A DNA stretch of 40,349 nt from Phycisphaerae bacterium (lineage in GTDB: Bacteria > Planctomycetota > Phycisphaerae > Sedimentisphaerales > UBA12454), in the NCBI GenBank assembly GCA_026386845.1, contig JAPLMW010000092.1, positions 1 to 40,349 on the forward strand. The letters are read 5' to 3'. The position numbers were made by a program, and so were the translations under genes. Positions 7,195 through 16,703 of this stretch are shown here, one piece after another (within the stretch, counting starts at the first letter, position 1; each line of letters starts with the position of its first letter). The notes under the pieces are model-generated. The model saw only the letters and a list, made by a program, of their open reading frames with translations. It did not search any database and had not been told where the DNA came from.

Positions 7195-8991
7195 ATGTTT
7201 CAGAAACGCATAAGTACTGTAAAAGCGATATTTTGTCTTATTTCCTGCCCCTTGTTTATTGCTGCCTTTTGCTCCGGAGAAATCGACAAAACAAGATACA
7301 TAACTATTGACGAAATCAAGCCCGGAATGGATGCCGTATGCCTGACGGTTTACAAAGGGGTGGAGGTCGAGAAATTCAATCTCAAGGTTGTGGATGTTGT
7401 CAAAGGTCTTGAACCCGCCAGAAACGCTATCCTTGTAATGGGCACTGATGAAAGATTTATTCACACAGGTCCTGTCGCAGGCTGCAGCGGCTCGCCGGTG
7501 TATATAAATAACAGGCTTGCCGGTGCACTGTCATTTGGCTGGGCATTCAGCAAGGACCCGCTTTACGGCGTAACTCCCATAGAGGAAATGCTGCAGGCAG
7601 GCACTTACACACCGCCTGCGAAAACATCTCCTGCACCGGCTCTGGATTTCTCAAAACCCATCAACCTTAAAACGGCATACAACCAGATAATAAACTTCGA
7701 AAATCACAAACCGCGGGATACCGGCATAAACTGGCTGCCTTGCCCGATAACCACTACTCTGCCGGCAGCTTCTTTTTCTGATTCCGCCGGCGCATTTGAA
7801 TCTGTCGGTCTTTTGCCGGTATCGGTCGGCGCTTCCGGAAAGTTTCCCGAATATACCGATGTTTCAATGAAGCCCGGCGGCATACTTGCCCTGCCGCTTG
7901 TTTACGGTGATATCGAACTGGCCGCCATCGGCACAATTACTGAAGTAGTCGGCGACAAAATTTACGCATTCGGTCATGGTTTTACCGGCGAAGGACCTAT
8001 TGATATCCCGATGGGGACAGGATACGTTCACACCGTTGTAGCCAGCGTTATAAGGTCGTTCAAATTCGGTCAGACAATCGACATTAAAGGGGCCTTATAC
8101 GCCGACCAGTCAACCGCTGTTGTCGGCACAATCGGCAAAAAAGCCGCGACGATTCCCATGCGACTGACGGTAGAACGATTCAACGATAAAAAAAGAACTT
8201 ACAATTGTCAGATTGTATCGCACCGGTTTTTTACGCCGCTTCTGGCTAAAATATGCCTGGCAGGGACAGCCCAAATGTTCGGACCCCTCCCTGCCGACCA
8301 TTCGATACAATACAAAACCCGTATCGGCATCGAGGGCTATGAACCTGTCTGTCTGGAAAATTTCTCAAGCTTTGCCGAACTTGACGATTACCTGTCCGAC
8401 AGCATCGGCGCTTTGGGTCTTATCCTGAATAACCCTTATGACAGGCCGCAGATAACATCTCTCGATTTTGAGATTAAAATCCTGCCTCAAACGGCAATCT
8501 CTCATATATGGAGCTTTGACGTATCGGATACAACGGTAAAGCCCGGCCAGACAATAACAGCGCAGGTTTCGCTGGAGTCATATCTTACCGGCCACAAAAA
8601 CTATAAACAGACAATAACCATTCCGGAAAATATCCCGCCGGGCAATTATAAACTTACGATTGCCGGCATAGATGATTATGTGCAATTTATAACAAGAGCG
8701 GCTCCGTATAAATACACACCTGAGAATCTGCCGAACCTGATAAGCATTATAAACAACGTCGCCAACACAAAAAGAACCGGTTTGCATCTGATTTTGACTC
8801 TGCCCGCAGGCGGTATCGCTATCGAAACGGCAGAATTGCCTCAGTTGCCGCTCAGTAAAACCGTACTCCTGAACAATGAAAAACGCTCAATGGTTACAAA
8901 ATCCGCGGCACAATGGCTCGAAGAAACTATACCCGTTGATACTATCGTTATAGACAGCAGGTCGCTGGATATAACTGTCGAAGAAAATTAA
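7195..8991 (+). CDS. Exported SpoIVB-like (S55) peptidase-domain protein
   Basis: This 598-residue protein has a signal peptide (about 1-27) and an S55-like domain. GCSGSPVYINNRLAGAL (96-112; candidate nucleophile Ser98) matches the GMSGSP segment of SpoIVB, and AAIGTITE followed by KIYAFGHGF (His261) matches its catalytic His region. In SpoIVB the His comes before the Ser; here the order is reversed, as if circularly permuted, which I believe is usual for long planctomycete and acidobacterial members. The C-terminal 200 residues look like a beta-sandwich with no assigned role. It is followed after 26 bases by the propeller gene. Whether it is an active peptidase is unknown. Confidence 0.75.
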   Translation: MFQKRISTVKAIFCLISCPLFIAAFCSGEIDKTRYITIDEIKPGMDAVCLTVYKGVEVEKFNLKVVDVVKGLEPARNAILVMGTDERFIHTGPVAGCSGSPVYINNRLAGALSFGWAFSKDPLYGVTPIEEMLQAGTYTPPAKTSPAPALDFSKPINLKTAYNQIINFENHKPRDTGINWLPCPITTTLPAASFSDSAGAFESVGLLPVSVGASGKFPEYTDVSMKPGGILALPLVYGDIELAAIGTITEVVGDKIYAFGHGFTGEGPIDIPMGTGYVHTVVASVIRSFKFGQTIDIKGALYADQSTAVVGTIGKKAATIPMRLTVERFNDKKRTYNCQIVSHRFFTPLLAKICLAGTAQMFGPLPADHSIQYKTRIGIEGYEPVCLENFSSFAELDDYLSDSIGALGLILNNPYDRPQITSLDFEIKILPQTAISHIWSFDVSDTTVKPGQTITAQVSLESYLTGHKNYKQTITIPENIPPGNYKLTIAGIDDYVQFITRAAPYKYTPENLPNLISIINNVANTKRTGLHLILTLPAGGIAIETAELPQLPLSKTVLLNNEKRSMVTKSAAQWLEETIPVDTIVIDSRSLDITVEEN

Positions 8992-9017
8992 AATTTAAAA
9001 CTATTACAGGGTCAATT

Positions 9018-11309
9018 ATGAAAAAAATTCTTTCTGTTCTGATAGTCGTCGTCCTTGCAGCCAGCTGCTCTGCCATTACAAGCAAAATCATTAAGCATAA
9101 ATCAATGGACGATTTTTCCAAAGGGAAAACGAAGGACACGGTCATAAATTCCCGCGGCAATATCATGCTCGCCGGAGCAACTCAGGTGCTGACCGAAGAC
9201 TTTAATAATGTCTGGATAATAAATTCAATCGTACAGACTAAAGACGGTTCAATATATCTCGGCACAAGTCCCAACGGCCAAATATACAGGTGCAAAGACG
9301 GCAAAATTGAATGTATTTACGACCCACTGCCGCAGACTAATGAGCCAAATGAGCCTAATAAGCCTAATAAGCCGAATGAACCCAATAAACCGAATGAACC
9401 CAATGAGCCTAATAAACCCAATGAGCCTAATAAACCAGACAAGCCCAAAGGCGGCATTGCTAAAAAACATCTGCAGAACCTGCACGTTTTCAGGCTCGTG
9501 CTCGATTCTTCCGGCAAAGTCCTTGCCGGCATAAGCGGCGACAAATGCCGTCTTATTCGGTTTGACGGCAAAAACTTTGAAACGCTCTTTGAGCCTAACG
9601 AAACATCTTATGTATTTGCCATAGAACTCGATAAAAAAGGAAATATTTTTGTCGGTACCGGCCCGAAGGGCAAAATATGGCGGCTCGACAGCAAGGGAAA
9701 AAATCCTCAGCTTATTTATACCTGCAAAGACAAAAACGTCCTGTGTCTTGCAATAGATTCGGCCGGCATTCTGTATGCAGGTACTGACACGAGAGGAATT
9801 ATCTACAAAATAGAACCCGACAAAAAAACCGCCTCAGTGCTTTACGACAGTAACGAAGACGAAATTACCGACTTGTTATTGGATGGCAAAGGCTGTCTCT
9901 ACGCAGCCGCTACTTCATATAAATCAATCAAGGCACAGTTGAAAGATGTTCCGGAAGCCAAACCCTTTGCTCCAGGCAGACCGGAGGGAAAAAACGAAGA
10001 AGAACCATCTGAAGAATCCTCCGACACAGGGGGAATATCGCTTAAAATAGCAAATACCGGCCCGGACAATAAACCTGCGGAGTCTGGCGAACCGCCCGCA
10101 AGCCTCAAAAGGGATAATCAATCCTCTGCGAGTCATATCTATAAGGTTGACCCGAACGGTTTTGTAACCGATATCTTCAGCAAAACCGCGGTCTTTTTTG
10201 CTCTCTATATGCAAAATGACAAACTTTTCGTCGGCACAGGCAACAAAGCGCGGGTTTTCAGCATCAATCCCCAGACAGAAATTGAAACCCTCGTTTATGA
10301 AGACCAGACCGCTTCCCAGATAACCGATATAATTGGGTCAGGCGGCAACATATATTTCTGCACCGCAAATCCGCCAAAACTCATACTGCTCAAGTCGAAG
10401 TATGCCGCCAAAGGCAGTTTCGAATCCGCACTTATTGACGCCGCTCAGCCGGCAAAATGGGGCAAACTGCAGCTCGACGCCGACATTCCAGACAAGACAA
10501 AGGTCCTGCTTTCCGCCAGAAGCGGAAATGTCGACGATGTCAACGACACAACCTTTTCCGGCTGGACAGAGCCGATAAAAATAACAACGCCGATAGACCT
10601 TATCATTCCTCTGGGCAGATTTTGCCAGTACAAATTGATTCTTGAAGGCAGCGAAGATTCAACACCGGTTATACGCGAAGTTGCCGCTGCTTTTGTAATA
10701 CCCAACCTCGCCCCCAAAGTAACAAAGATAACCGTCGCCAAAGCAGACAAAAAAGAAAACCCCGGCACCCTTAAAATCGACTTCGACGCCGAAGATGAAA
10801 ATGGCGACCAGCTTATATATAAAATAGACTTCAGAAAAACAGGACGCAGCGGCTGGATTGAGCTGAAAGACGAGCTTGACAAGCCCACCTTTGACTGGAA
10901 CAGCAGAACTGTTGAGGACGGCATCTATGAAATCAGGGTTACTGCCTCGGATGAACTGAGCAATGACCAAAGCACAAAACTGACAGGCTCAAGAATCAGC
11001 GACCCGGTAACGATTGATAATACCGCGCCTGTCATTGAGAAGCATAATCTTCAGGTCTCAAATACAAAGGCAGTGCTTGACCTGAAAATAAAAGACCAGT
11101 ACAGCGTTATCGAAAGTTTAAGCTATACAATCGACAGTAACGAAAAATGGATTTCAACACTGCCGAAGGACGGTATCTTTGACACAACAGAGGAAGACTT
11201 CACAATAACAATAACCGATTTAAAACCCGGCCGGCATGTTCTTGCCATAAGGGTATCCGATGTCGAGACTAACACAATGTATAAAACATTCGATGTTGAC
11301 ATTAAATGA
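9018..11309 (+). CDS. Secreted beta-propeller protein with NEP/NKP linker
   Basis: This 763-residue exported protein has a signal peptide (LIVVVLAASCSA; a weak lipobox is possible). The N-terminal two thirds hold repeated strands such as DGSIYLGTSPNGQIYRC, GNIFVGTGPKGKIWRL, GILYAGTDTRGIIYKI and DKLFVGTGNKARVFSI, which suggests a six- or seven-bladed propeller. Two low-complexity stretches interrupt it: twelve Asn-Glu/Lys-Pro triplets near residues 108-143 and an acidic Pro/Ser-rich insert near 315-370. The last 200 residues look like fibronectin/Ig-type domains (AEDENGDQLIYKIDFR; GIYEIRVTASD). No enzymatic motif is visible; binding or scaffolding at the cell surface is a guess. Its stop overlaps the fumarase start by 4 bases. 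Confidence 0.7.
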   Translation: MKKILSVLIVVVLAASCSAITSKIIKHKSMDDFSKGKTKDTVINSRGNIMLAGATQVLTEDFNNVWIINSIVQTKDGSIYLGTSPNGQIYRCKDGKIECIYDPLPQTNEPNEPNKPNKPNEPNKPNEPNEPNKPNEPNKPDKPKGGIAKKHLQNLHVFRLVLDSSGKVLAGISGDKCRLIRFDGKNFETLFEPNETSYVFAIELDKKGNIFVGTGPKGKIWRLDSKGKNPQLIYTCKDKNVLCLAIDSAGILYAGTDTRGIIYKIEPDKKTASVLYDSNEDEITDLLLDGKGCLYAAATSYKSIKAQLKDVPEAKPFAPGRPEGKNEEEPSEESSDTGGISLKIANTGPDNKPAESGEPPASLKRDNQSSASHIYKVDPNGFVTDIFSKTAVFFALYMQNDKLFVGTGNKARVFSINPQTEIETLVYEDQTASQITDIIGSGGNIYFCTANPPKLILLKSKYAAKGSFESALIDAAQPAKWGKLQLDADIPDKTKVLLSARSGNVDDVNDTTFSGWTEPIKITTPIDLIIPLGRFCQYKLILEGSEDSTPVIREVAAAFVIPNLAPKVTKITVAKADKKENPGTLKIDFDAEDENGDQLIYKIDFRKTGRSGWIELKDELDKPTFDWNSRTVEDGIYEIRVTASDELSNDQSTKLTGSRISDPVTIDNTAPVIEKHNLQVSNTKAVLDLKIKDQYSVIESLSYTIDSNEKWISTLPKDGIFDTTEEDFTITITDLKPGRHVLAIRVSDVETNTMYKTFDVDIK
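9339..9446 (+). repeat. Nine-base tandem repeat encoding NEP/NKP triplets
   Basis: Twelve 9-base units of the form AAT-(G/A)AG-CCN run in frame in the propeller gene and encode Asn-Glu-Pro or Asn-Lys-Pro, the last beginning with Asp. Such units can expand or contract without shifting frame. Confidence 0.9.
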
Positions 11310-12157
11310 GAACTATTCAATTTGAAAAAATCGTTTCCGAAGTTGAAAAACTCTGTATAAAAAGCAGCCATGAACTGCCCCAGGATGTCCTGACCGCTCT
11401 ACAGGCCGCTGCACAAAAAGAGTCAAACGCCTCCGCGAAAAAAATCTTAAATCAGCTTATTGAAAACGCAAAAATTGCAAAAGACCAACAAATCCCCATC
11501 TGTCAGGACACAGGTCTTGCCGTAGTGTTTCTTCAAATCGGCTCACAGGTTTCTGTAAGCCCTGATAATACTACAATTGTTGACGCTGTAAATACAGGAA
11601 TAGCAAGAGGTTACGAAAAAGGCTTCTTGCGTAAAAGCGTTGTTGCCCAGCCTTTGAATAATCGAAAAAACACCGATACAAACACCCCTGCGGTTATCCA
11701 CACGGAAATTGTCCCGGGCGATAAAATCAGGATAACGCTGATGGCCAAGGGCGGCGGCTGCGAAAACAAAAGTCAGTTCAAAATGTTTTTGCCGACCGAC
11801 GATAAGGAAAAAATTATCGGCTGGATTGTAAACGTCGTCGCACAGGCCGGCGCTGATGCCTGTCCGCCTTTTGTTGTTGGCGCAGGTCTCGGCGGCGATT
11901 TTGAACAGTGCTGTCTCTTAAGCAAGAAAGCCTTGCTGCGAAAACTCAACTCTCACAACACTGATTCTTTTTATGCCGATATGGAAAAACAGCTTTTACA
12001 AAAAATAAATTCGCTTGGCATTGGCCCGGCAGGTCTTGGCGGCGATACAACCGCTCTTGCCGTTATGATTGAAACTGCCCCCTGCCATATCGCCTCACTT
12101 CCCGTCGCCGTGAACATCGAATGTCACGCTCATCGCCACGCCTCTTGCGAAATTTAA
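11306..12157 (+). CDS. Class I fumarate hydratase, alpha subunit
   Basis: This 283-residue protein is the [4Fe-4S] alpha domain of class I fumarase or L-tartrate dehydratase, which interconverts fumarate and malate in the TCA cycle. The expected cluster cysteines are seen in IPICQDTG, GGGCENKSQ and the FEQC segment after CPPFVVGAGLGG. The C-terminus (VAVNIECHAHRHAS) is that of a complete alpha subunit. In two-subunit enzymes a beta subunit of about 180-200 residues normally follows at once, but here the next gene is rsmA on the other strand, so the partner must be elsewhere or absent. It overlaps the propeller gene by 4 bases (ATGA), so the two are translationally coupled. Fumarase versus tartrate dehydratase cannot be decided. 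Confidence 0.88.
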   Translation: MRTIQFEKIVSEVEKLCIKSSHELPQDVLTALQAAAQKESNASAKKILNQLIENAKIAKDQQIPICQDTGLAVVFLQIGSQVSVSPDNTTIVDAVNTGIARGYEKGFLRKSVVAQPLNNRKNTDTNTPAVIHTEIVPGDKIRITLMAKGGGCENKSQFKMFLPTDDKEKIIGWIVNVVAQAGADACPPFVVGAGLGGDFEQCCLLSKKALLRKLNSHNTDSFYADMEKQLLQKINSLGIGPAGLGGDTTALAVMIETAPCHIASLPVAVNIECHAHRHASCEI

Positions 12158-12164
12158 ATCTTAA

Positions 12165-12190
12165 TAAAAAAATATCCGCCAAAGACGGAT
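12165..12190 (-). terminator. Rho-independent terminator of the ribE-pdxA-rsmA operon
   Basis: ATCCGCC (12174-12180) pairs with GACGGAT (12184-12190), 7 bp with one T-G pair and a 3-base loop. On the minus strand it is followed by a run of T (the A-run at 12166-12172), as expected after rsmA. The bases before it on the minus strand (TTGTGGAATC) recur before the terminator of the Gfo/Idh gene. Confidence 0.7.
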
Positions 12191-12222
12191 TCCACAATTT
12201 TAATTTTTAATTTTTAATTTTT

Positions 12223-13107
12223 TTATCCGAGCATTTCATTACACAGGTTTGCGATTGAGACATAATCTACTGCGCTTAATTCCTCAGGCCGGTGATGAGG
12301 GTCGACAAATGCCCTTGTAAAAATATCCTGCCAGTTATGAACGTTTGCAAGTTTGCCTTGGGCGTATTTTACGCAGGCCTTCATCATTTTTCGCCTATGG
12401 CCCATAAAAAGATTTACTACCTGTTTGAACAGTTCGATATTATGAATTTCAGCTACTTTTTTCGCATCTCTGTCGAATCGCACCATAGCCGAATCCACCT
12501 GCGGCATCGGCCAGAACACCTTGGGCGATAGTTTTCTCAAAACCCGGCACTGCCCCATTGCAGCAAGAAAGATGCTTAGTATTCCGTAATCGTCGCTGTC
12601 CGCCTCGGCTGCCATACGGTGAGCGACTTCTTTCTGCACCGTTACTATCATTTCATCGGCAACGACAGCCCCATCCAGAAGATTCATCATTACAGACGAG
12701 GCCACATTATACGGCAGGTTTGCCACAAGCAGAACCCGTCCGAAAACTTCCTGCTGTGCTTCCTGCACTTTTTCAAGTACCTGGCGATTGATGGTATTTT
12801 TGTTTTCAAGGACATCTGCAATTACCATCTCGAAATTTTTCGCGTTACGAAGATGCTGTTTTGTTATCTCCGCCAGGACATCATCGCATTCGACAGCTAT
12901 AACTTTTCCCGCCCTTTGGACAAGCTCGCCTGTCAATGACCCTGTGCCGGTGCCTACTTCGATAACTATGTCATTTTCCGTGATATTCGCGTTTGAAAGC
13001 AGCAGTTCCATAAGATTAAGGTCGATGAGGAAGTGCTGTCCAAGCCGTTTATTCGGCTCAACTCCCGCCCCTGTCAAAAGTCTCTGTATATCAGTCTTCG
13101 TCTGCAT
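12223..13107 (-). CDS. rsmA: 16S rRNA dimethyladenosine transferase (KsgA/RsmA)
   Basis: This 294-residue enzyme dimethylates two adjacent adenines near the 3' end of 16S rRNA using S-adenosylmethionine. Motifs are RLGQHFLID at the start, the methyltransferase glycine loop VIEVGTGTGSLT, VIAVECD, and the adenine-binding NLPYNVAS. The C-terminal helical domain (FMGHRRKMMKACVKYAQG) is present. It is slightly longer than the roughly 270-residue E. coli protein. It lies 5 bases after the pdxA stop on the same strand, a neighbour pair conserved in many bacteria. Confidence 0.95.
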   Translation of the reverse strand: MQTKTDIQRLLTGAGVEPNKRLGQHFLIDLNLMELLLSNANITENDIVIEVGTGTGSLTGELVQRAGKVIAVECDDVLAEITKQHLRNAKNFEMVIADVLENKNTINRQVLEKVQEAQQEVFGRVLLVANLPYNVASSVMMNLLDGAVVADEMIVTVQKEVAHRMAAEADSDDYGILSIFLAAMGQCRVLRKLSPKVFWPMPQVDSAMVRFDRDAKKVAEIHNIELFKQVVNLFMGHRRKMMKACVKYAQGKLANVHNWQDIFTRAFVDPHHRPEELSAVDYVSIANLCNEMLG

Positions 13108-13112
13108 ATTAT

Positions 13113-14168
13113 TTATTTCCCTGTTGCCTCACTTTTACACTCTAACTTCTGTCTTTTCGTTTTCGCCATTTCTATCGCAAGTTTTATCGCCGCCTTCATA
13201 CTCGACTCGTCCGCAACACCTTTGCCTGCGATGTCAAATGCCGTGCCGTGTGCCGGCGATGTCCTGATTATCGGCAGACCTATTGTAACATTTACAGCAT
13301 CTTTAAACGCTAATAATTTTACCGGTATCATTCCCTGGTCGTGATACATCGCAACAACGCCGTCGAATTCACCTGCCGCCGCCCTTACAAAAAGCGTATC
13401 TGCCGGATATGGCCCTGAGCAGTTTACGCCCATTTCCTGTGCAATCAAAATCGCAGGGCTGATTATCCTTTGTTCCTCATCGCCGAATTGGCCATCTTCG
13501 CCTGCGTGCGGATTTAATGCCGCTACCGCTATATGCGGATTTTTAATTCCGAAATATTCCTGCAGAGCGGTATTGAGTAAATCTATAGGCTCATAAACGC
13601 AGCCGATTGTGAATTTGTTTCTCAGCTCAAATAGTGCTTCGTGTATTGTTGCAAGTGCGATTTTTAAAGGCCCTGCGACAAACATCATTGCCTTTTGCGG
13701 GCTTTTGCATAGTGCCGCCAGAAGTTCCGTATGTCCCGGCCATTCAGCCTCTGCCTGTTTCCAGCTTGCCTTGCTTATCGGCGCAGTAACTATGGCATCT
13801 ACTATGCCGGCCTTTGCAGCTTCGGTTGCATCGATACAGAACCGCAGCGATGCCTCGCCTCCCGCTTTGCTTGGTCCTTTTGCCCAGTTCGGCACTGAAT
13901 AATCGTCATAATCCGCAACGACAACGTTTCTCGGTAAATCTCTGCTTATCTTTTCATGCTGGCATCGTCCCCAGTAAGGCTCGATTTCCACAATGTCGGC
14001 AGCGTATTCGAGAAATTCATCCATTCCGAAGATAATAAATTTCGCGCAACGCCGCAACAGCGGGTCATACAAGGCCTTTACGATAATCTCCGGCCCTATT
14101 CCCAGCGGCTCGCCCATCGTTATGCCTATAACCAGCGGCTCATCAGAATTATGATTATTGTCAACCAT
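13113..14168 (-). CDS. pdxA: 4-hydroxythreonine-4-phosphate dehydrogenase
   Basis: This 351-residue enzyme oxidises 4-phosphohydroxy-L-threonine in the DXP-dependent pathway to pyridoxal phosphate and needs a divalent metal and NAD. Family features include GITMGEPLGIGPEIIVKAL at the start, TAPISKASW, a metal-site GHTELLA, NPHAGEDGQFGDEE and the C-terminal MYHDQGMIPVKLLAF and RTSPAHGTAFDIAGKG segments. It begins 11 bases after the ribE stop and ends 5 bases before rsmA, so the three genes form an operon joining B2, B6 and rRNA maturation functions. Confidence 0.95.
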   Translation of the reverse strand: MVDNNHNSDEPLVIGITMGEPLGIGPEIIVKALYDPLLRRCAKFIIFGMDEFLEYAADIVEIEPYWGRCQHEKISRDLPRNVVVADYDDYSVPNWAKGPSKAGGEASLRFCIDATEAAKAGIVDAIVTAPISKASWKQAEAEWPGHTELLAALCKSPQKAMMFVAGPLKIALATIHEALFELRNKFTIGCVYEPIDLLNTALQEYFGIKNPHIAVAALNPHAGEDGQFGDEEQRIISPAILIAQEMGVNCSGPYPADTLFVRAAAGEFDGVVAMYHDQGMIPVKLLAFKDAVNVTIGLPIIRTSPAHGTAFDIAGKGVADESSMKAAIKLAIEMAKTKRQKLECKSEATGK

Positions 14169-14179
14169 CGGCCAAACTT

Positions 14180-14812
14180 TTAAAAACCAAGCTCCTTAAG
14201 CTTTTCAATAGTAAGCTCTTGCTTATGTCCAAGAACATTATCAAGCTGTTTTTTCACCATTCTGCAGATTATATCTGTTTCTACATTGACCATATCGCCG
14301 ACTTTATAATTTTTAAAAATAGTATTTTCATAAGTGGCTGGGATAATAGCCGCTGTGAAATTTTGCTCTTGTATATCAACGATTGTAAGACTAACGCCGT
14401 CAACCGCTATCGAGCCTTTGGGAACAATATAATCCGAAATTTCTTTACCAACCTCAAAGGCATATACCCGGAAATCTCCTTTCTTTTCGATTTTTTTAAC
14501 TTTGCCGATTGTGTCGATATGTCCCTGCACAAAATGTCCGCCGAACCTGTCGTCCGCCTTCAGCGCCCTTTCGATATTTACCTCTGAACCGGCTTTCAAT
14601 TTACCAAGCGTTGTTTTTGACAGCGTCTCTGCGCTTACATCAAACTCCGCGGCAGTCCCTTTCGGGCCGGCAACGGTCAGACACACCCCATTGACAGCGA
14701 TACTATCGCCGCATTTCACATCCCAGCCGAGATTTATTGTAAGCCTTATACCGCCTGTTTTACTGACAGATGAGATGGCCTTACAAACCGTTTCAATTAA
14801 TCCTGTAAACAT
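14180..14812 (-). CDS. ribE: Riboflavin synthase alpha chain
   Basis: This 210-residue enzyme joins two 6,7-dimethyl-8-ribityllumazine molecules to give riboflavin. It shows the two homologous lumazine-binding barrels of the family: the first starts MFTGLIETV and carries GDSIAVNGVCLTV; the second carries GGHFVQGHIDTIG and GSIAVDGVSLTIVD. Length is as expected. It is first in a ribE-pdxA-rsmA operon. No FMN riboswitch is visible upstream (14813-14973). Confidence 0.95.
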   Translation of the reverse strand: MFTGLIETVCKAISSVSKTGGIRLTINLGWDVKCGDSIAVNGVCLTVAGPKGTAAEFDVSAETLSKTTLGKLKAGSEVNIERALKADDRFGGHFVQGHIDTIGKVKKIEKKGDFRVYAFEVGKEISDYIVPKGSIAVDGVSLTIVDIQEQNFTAAIIPATYENTIFKNYKVGDMVNVETDIICRMVKKQLDNVLGHKQELTIEKLKELGF

Positions 14813-14973
14813 ATAAGTCCCGACAATACAGATAATTACGAATATTATCCCCTACAAAAATTATATTGTCAAATGTCTTTTTGCCGATGTTTTTTGACTT
14901 TTAGGTAAAACATTTAGCTGGTATTATGGTATTATATTATAAGGTTATTTTAAAGGAAAAGTGGATAAATTAT

Positions 14974-16674
14974 ATGAGAAAATTCAGCAGCATGCGGAAA
15001 ACCGTTTTTTTAACTGTTATTTTACTTATTACTTACACCCTTGAAGTTTTTGCCGCAACTCAGTACGCACCGGCACAACAAAAAAGAGCGCAAAGTCCTC
15101 AGGAAAGAATACAGCAACTCAAGACGGATGCTCCTAATGCTTCAACTGAGGTCTCAACTAAATGTCAGGAAATTATCTCCTACGTTAACTCTGTCCAGAC
15201 GCCTTCCGACCCGAATATCAAAGAACTTCTCAAAATCATTGCGAGAAACAGAAAGTATCTGCCGGTATTTGATGAATCACAGAAGAGCACTTATCACATC
15301 CTCTCGGCCTGGGTTTACTATTTCGACAACAAACCGGACAAGGCATTGAAACAGGCCTCTTCAGGAAAGAAAGCTTCTCCGCAAAATTCAAATACCGTAA
15401 AAACATTTTTTGCTATTTCTCTTGTTTATAAGGACTACGCATCTGCAATCGAGGCCCTGACAGAACAAGACGCAGGTAAAAATAGAGCTCCGAAATCCAA
15501 CGAAGCCGAATTCCAGTCTTCCCAGCAGGCAAATGTGGGTGATTTTCAGCTTGATGTAAATGCTGTCAGGACTGAGCCGCTTGGCAAGGTCTTTGATTTT
15601 CATCCCGAGCCTGTGGGACCAAACTCAACTTCCTGGCGGTCACCCGGTCGGATTGCCTGTGCCCTGCTGTGGAAAATCGACGCTAATGAGTTTGACAGTT
15701 TCGCGCCGGCAGAAACGGCAGCGGAAGCAAATACACCTAATGAACCCAATCTGCCTGTTTCCCCTGCTCCGGAATCTGCTCCAGCGACTGCTCCGTCCGA
15801 AGATGGTGTAAGCAGCGAAACGCCGGTGCAGACCGGTTCTGAACAACAGGGTAATCAACAAACTCCGGCTTTCGCATTTGCAGAATTCGCACAATTGCAA
15901 AGCCTGTTTGCAAAAGATAAAAAAGTCGTCTTTGCGGCAATTAATCTTAATAATCCTGAAAAAAGAAAGAATCTCGAAGGCTGGCTCGACAAAAATCCTC
16001 GAACCTGCCCGACTTTCCTGCTTGCTCCCGCCGGACAGCAGAAAATGCTTTCGCTTCTCGGAGAATCGAACAGAGAAATACTTTTGATTGTTGGGCCGAA
16101 CTCTACTATCAGATATGCCGGTGATGTTAACGGTTTTCTGCCGCAGATGGTTATTAATAGTATTCTGGCAAATCCGCAGGAATTTGCGGAACCAAATGAA
16201 TCCGATCTGCCGCCTGCGGCCAGCTTAGCCGAACCGTCTGCTGTCGCTGAACCAAACAAATCAAATCTGCCTGCTGCCCAACACGCCAAGCCGCCTGCCG
16301 AATCAAACATAACACCGGCTTTAACAGTTGATGTAAACAAGACCGCTGTAAATACACAACAGCTTCTAACCCAGCCCAATAAGCCCAACACAACTGCAAA
16401 TGCCGTTTCTCCGGAAAAACAGAAGGCCGATGACGGCTTTTCCGCCGCCGATGATTATCAAGCGGAGACACTCCTCTCAAATGCCAGGACTTTTCTCAAA
16501 ATCGGCAATAGACTCCCATCACACCAATACAAAGACCCTATCAATTGGTGCAGACAGGTAATGAAGGATTATCCTAACACAAAATATGCACAGGAGGCGC
16601 AGATGCTTCTGCGAAATGTGCCAAAAGAGCATCGCGCACAATACAATATTACCGACGAGGAGTTAGGCCTTTAA
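14974..16674 (+). CDS. Exported TPR-like protein with Pro/Ala/Asn-rich linkers
   Basis: This 566-residue protein has a signal peptide (MRKTVFLTVILLITYTLEVFA). An N-terminal helical part (AWVYYFDNKPDKALKQASSGKK) is TPR-like. A middle part (FAEFAQLQSLFAKDKKVVFAAINL, then TFLLAPAGQQKML) has a thioredoxin-like feel without a CxxC motif. These are joined by Pro/Ala/Asn/Glu-rich linkers with NEPN units like those of the propeller protein. The C-terminus (INWCRQVMKDYPNTKYAQEAQMLL) is again a TPR-type helix pair. ATG 14974 is chosen as it places the signal peptide at the N-terminus with a weak GTGGA site 8 bases upstream; 14992 is an alternative. No function is recognised. It is followed after 29 bases by the thymidylate synthase gene. 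Confidence 0.7.
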   Translation: MRKFSSMRKTVFLTVILLITYTLEVFAATQYAPAQQKRAQSPQERIQQLKTDAPNASTEVSTKCQEIISYVNSVQTPSDPNIKELLKIIARNRKYLPVFDESQKSTYHILSAWVYYFDNKPDKALKQASSGKKASPQNSNTVKTFFAISLVYKDYASAIEALTEQDAGKNRAPKSNEAEFQSSQQANVGDFQLDVNAVRTEPLGKVFDFHPEPVGPNSTSWRSPGRIACALLWKIDANEFDSFAPAETAAEANTPNEPNLPVSPAPESAPATAPSEDGVSSETPVQTGSEQQGNQQTPAFAFAEFAQLQSLFAKDKKVVFAAINLNNPEKRKNLEGWLDKNPRTCPTFLLAPAGQQKMLSLLGESNREILLIVGPNSTIRYAGDVNGFLPQMVINSILANPQEFAEPNESDLPPAASLAEPSAVAEPNKSNLPAAQHAKPPAESNITPALTVDVNKTAVNTQQLLTQPNKPNTTANAVSPEKQKADDGFSAADDYQAETLLSNARTFLKIGNRLPSHQYKDPINWCRQVMKDYPNTKYAQEAQMLLRNVPKEHRAQYNITDEELGL

Positions 16675-16703
16675 GAATTACATTATTACATGGAGGTAGG
16701 AAA

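Noticed and set aside
9249-9571. Long antisense frames opposite the NEP/NKP repeat
   Set aside because: They arise from the 9-base periodicity of the repeat and lack start signals.
14813-14973. FMN riboswitch before ribE
   Set aside because: None of the conserved RFN blocks could be found on either strand.
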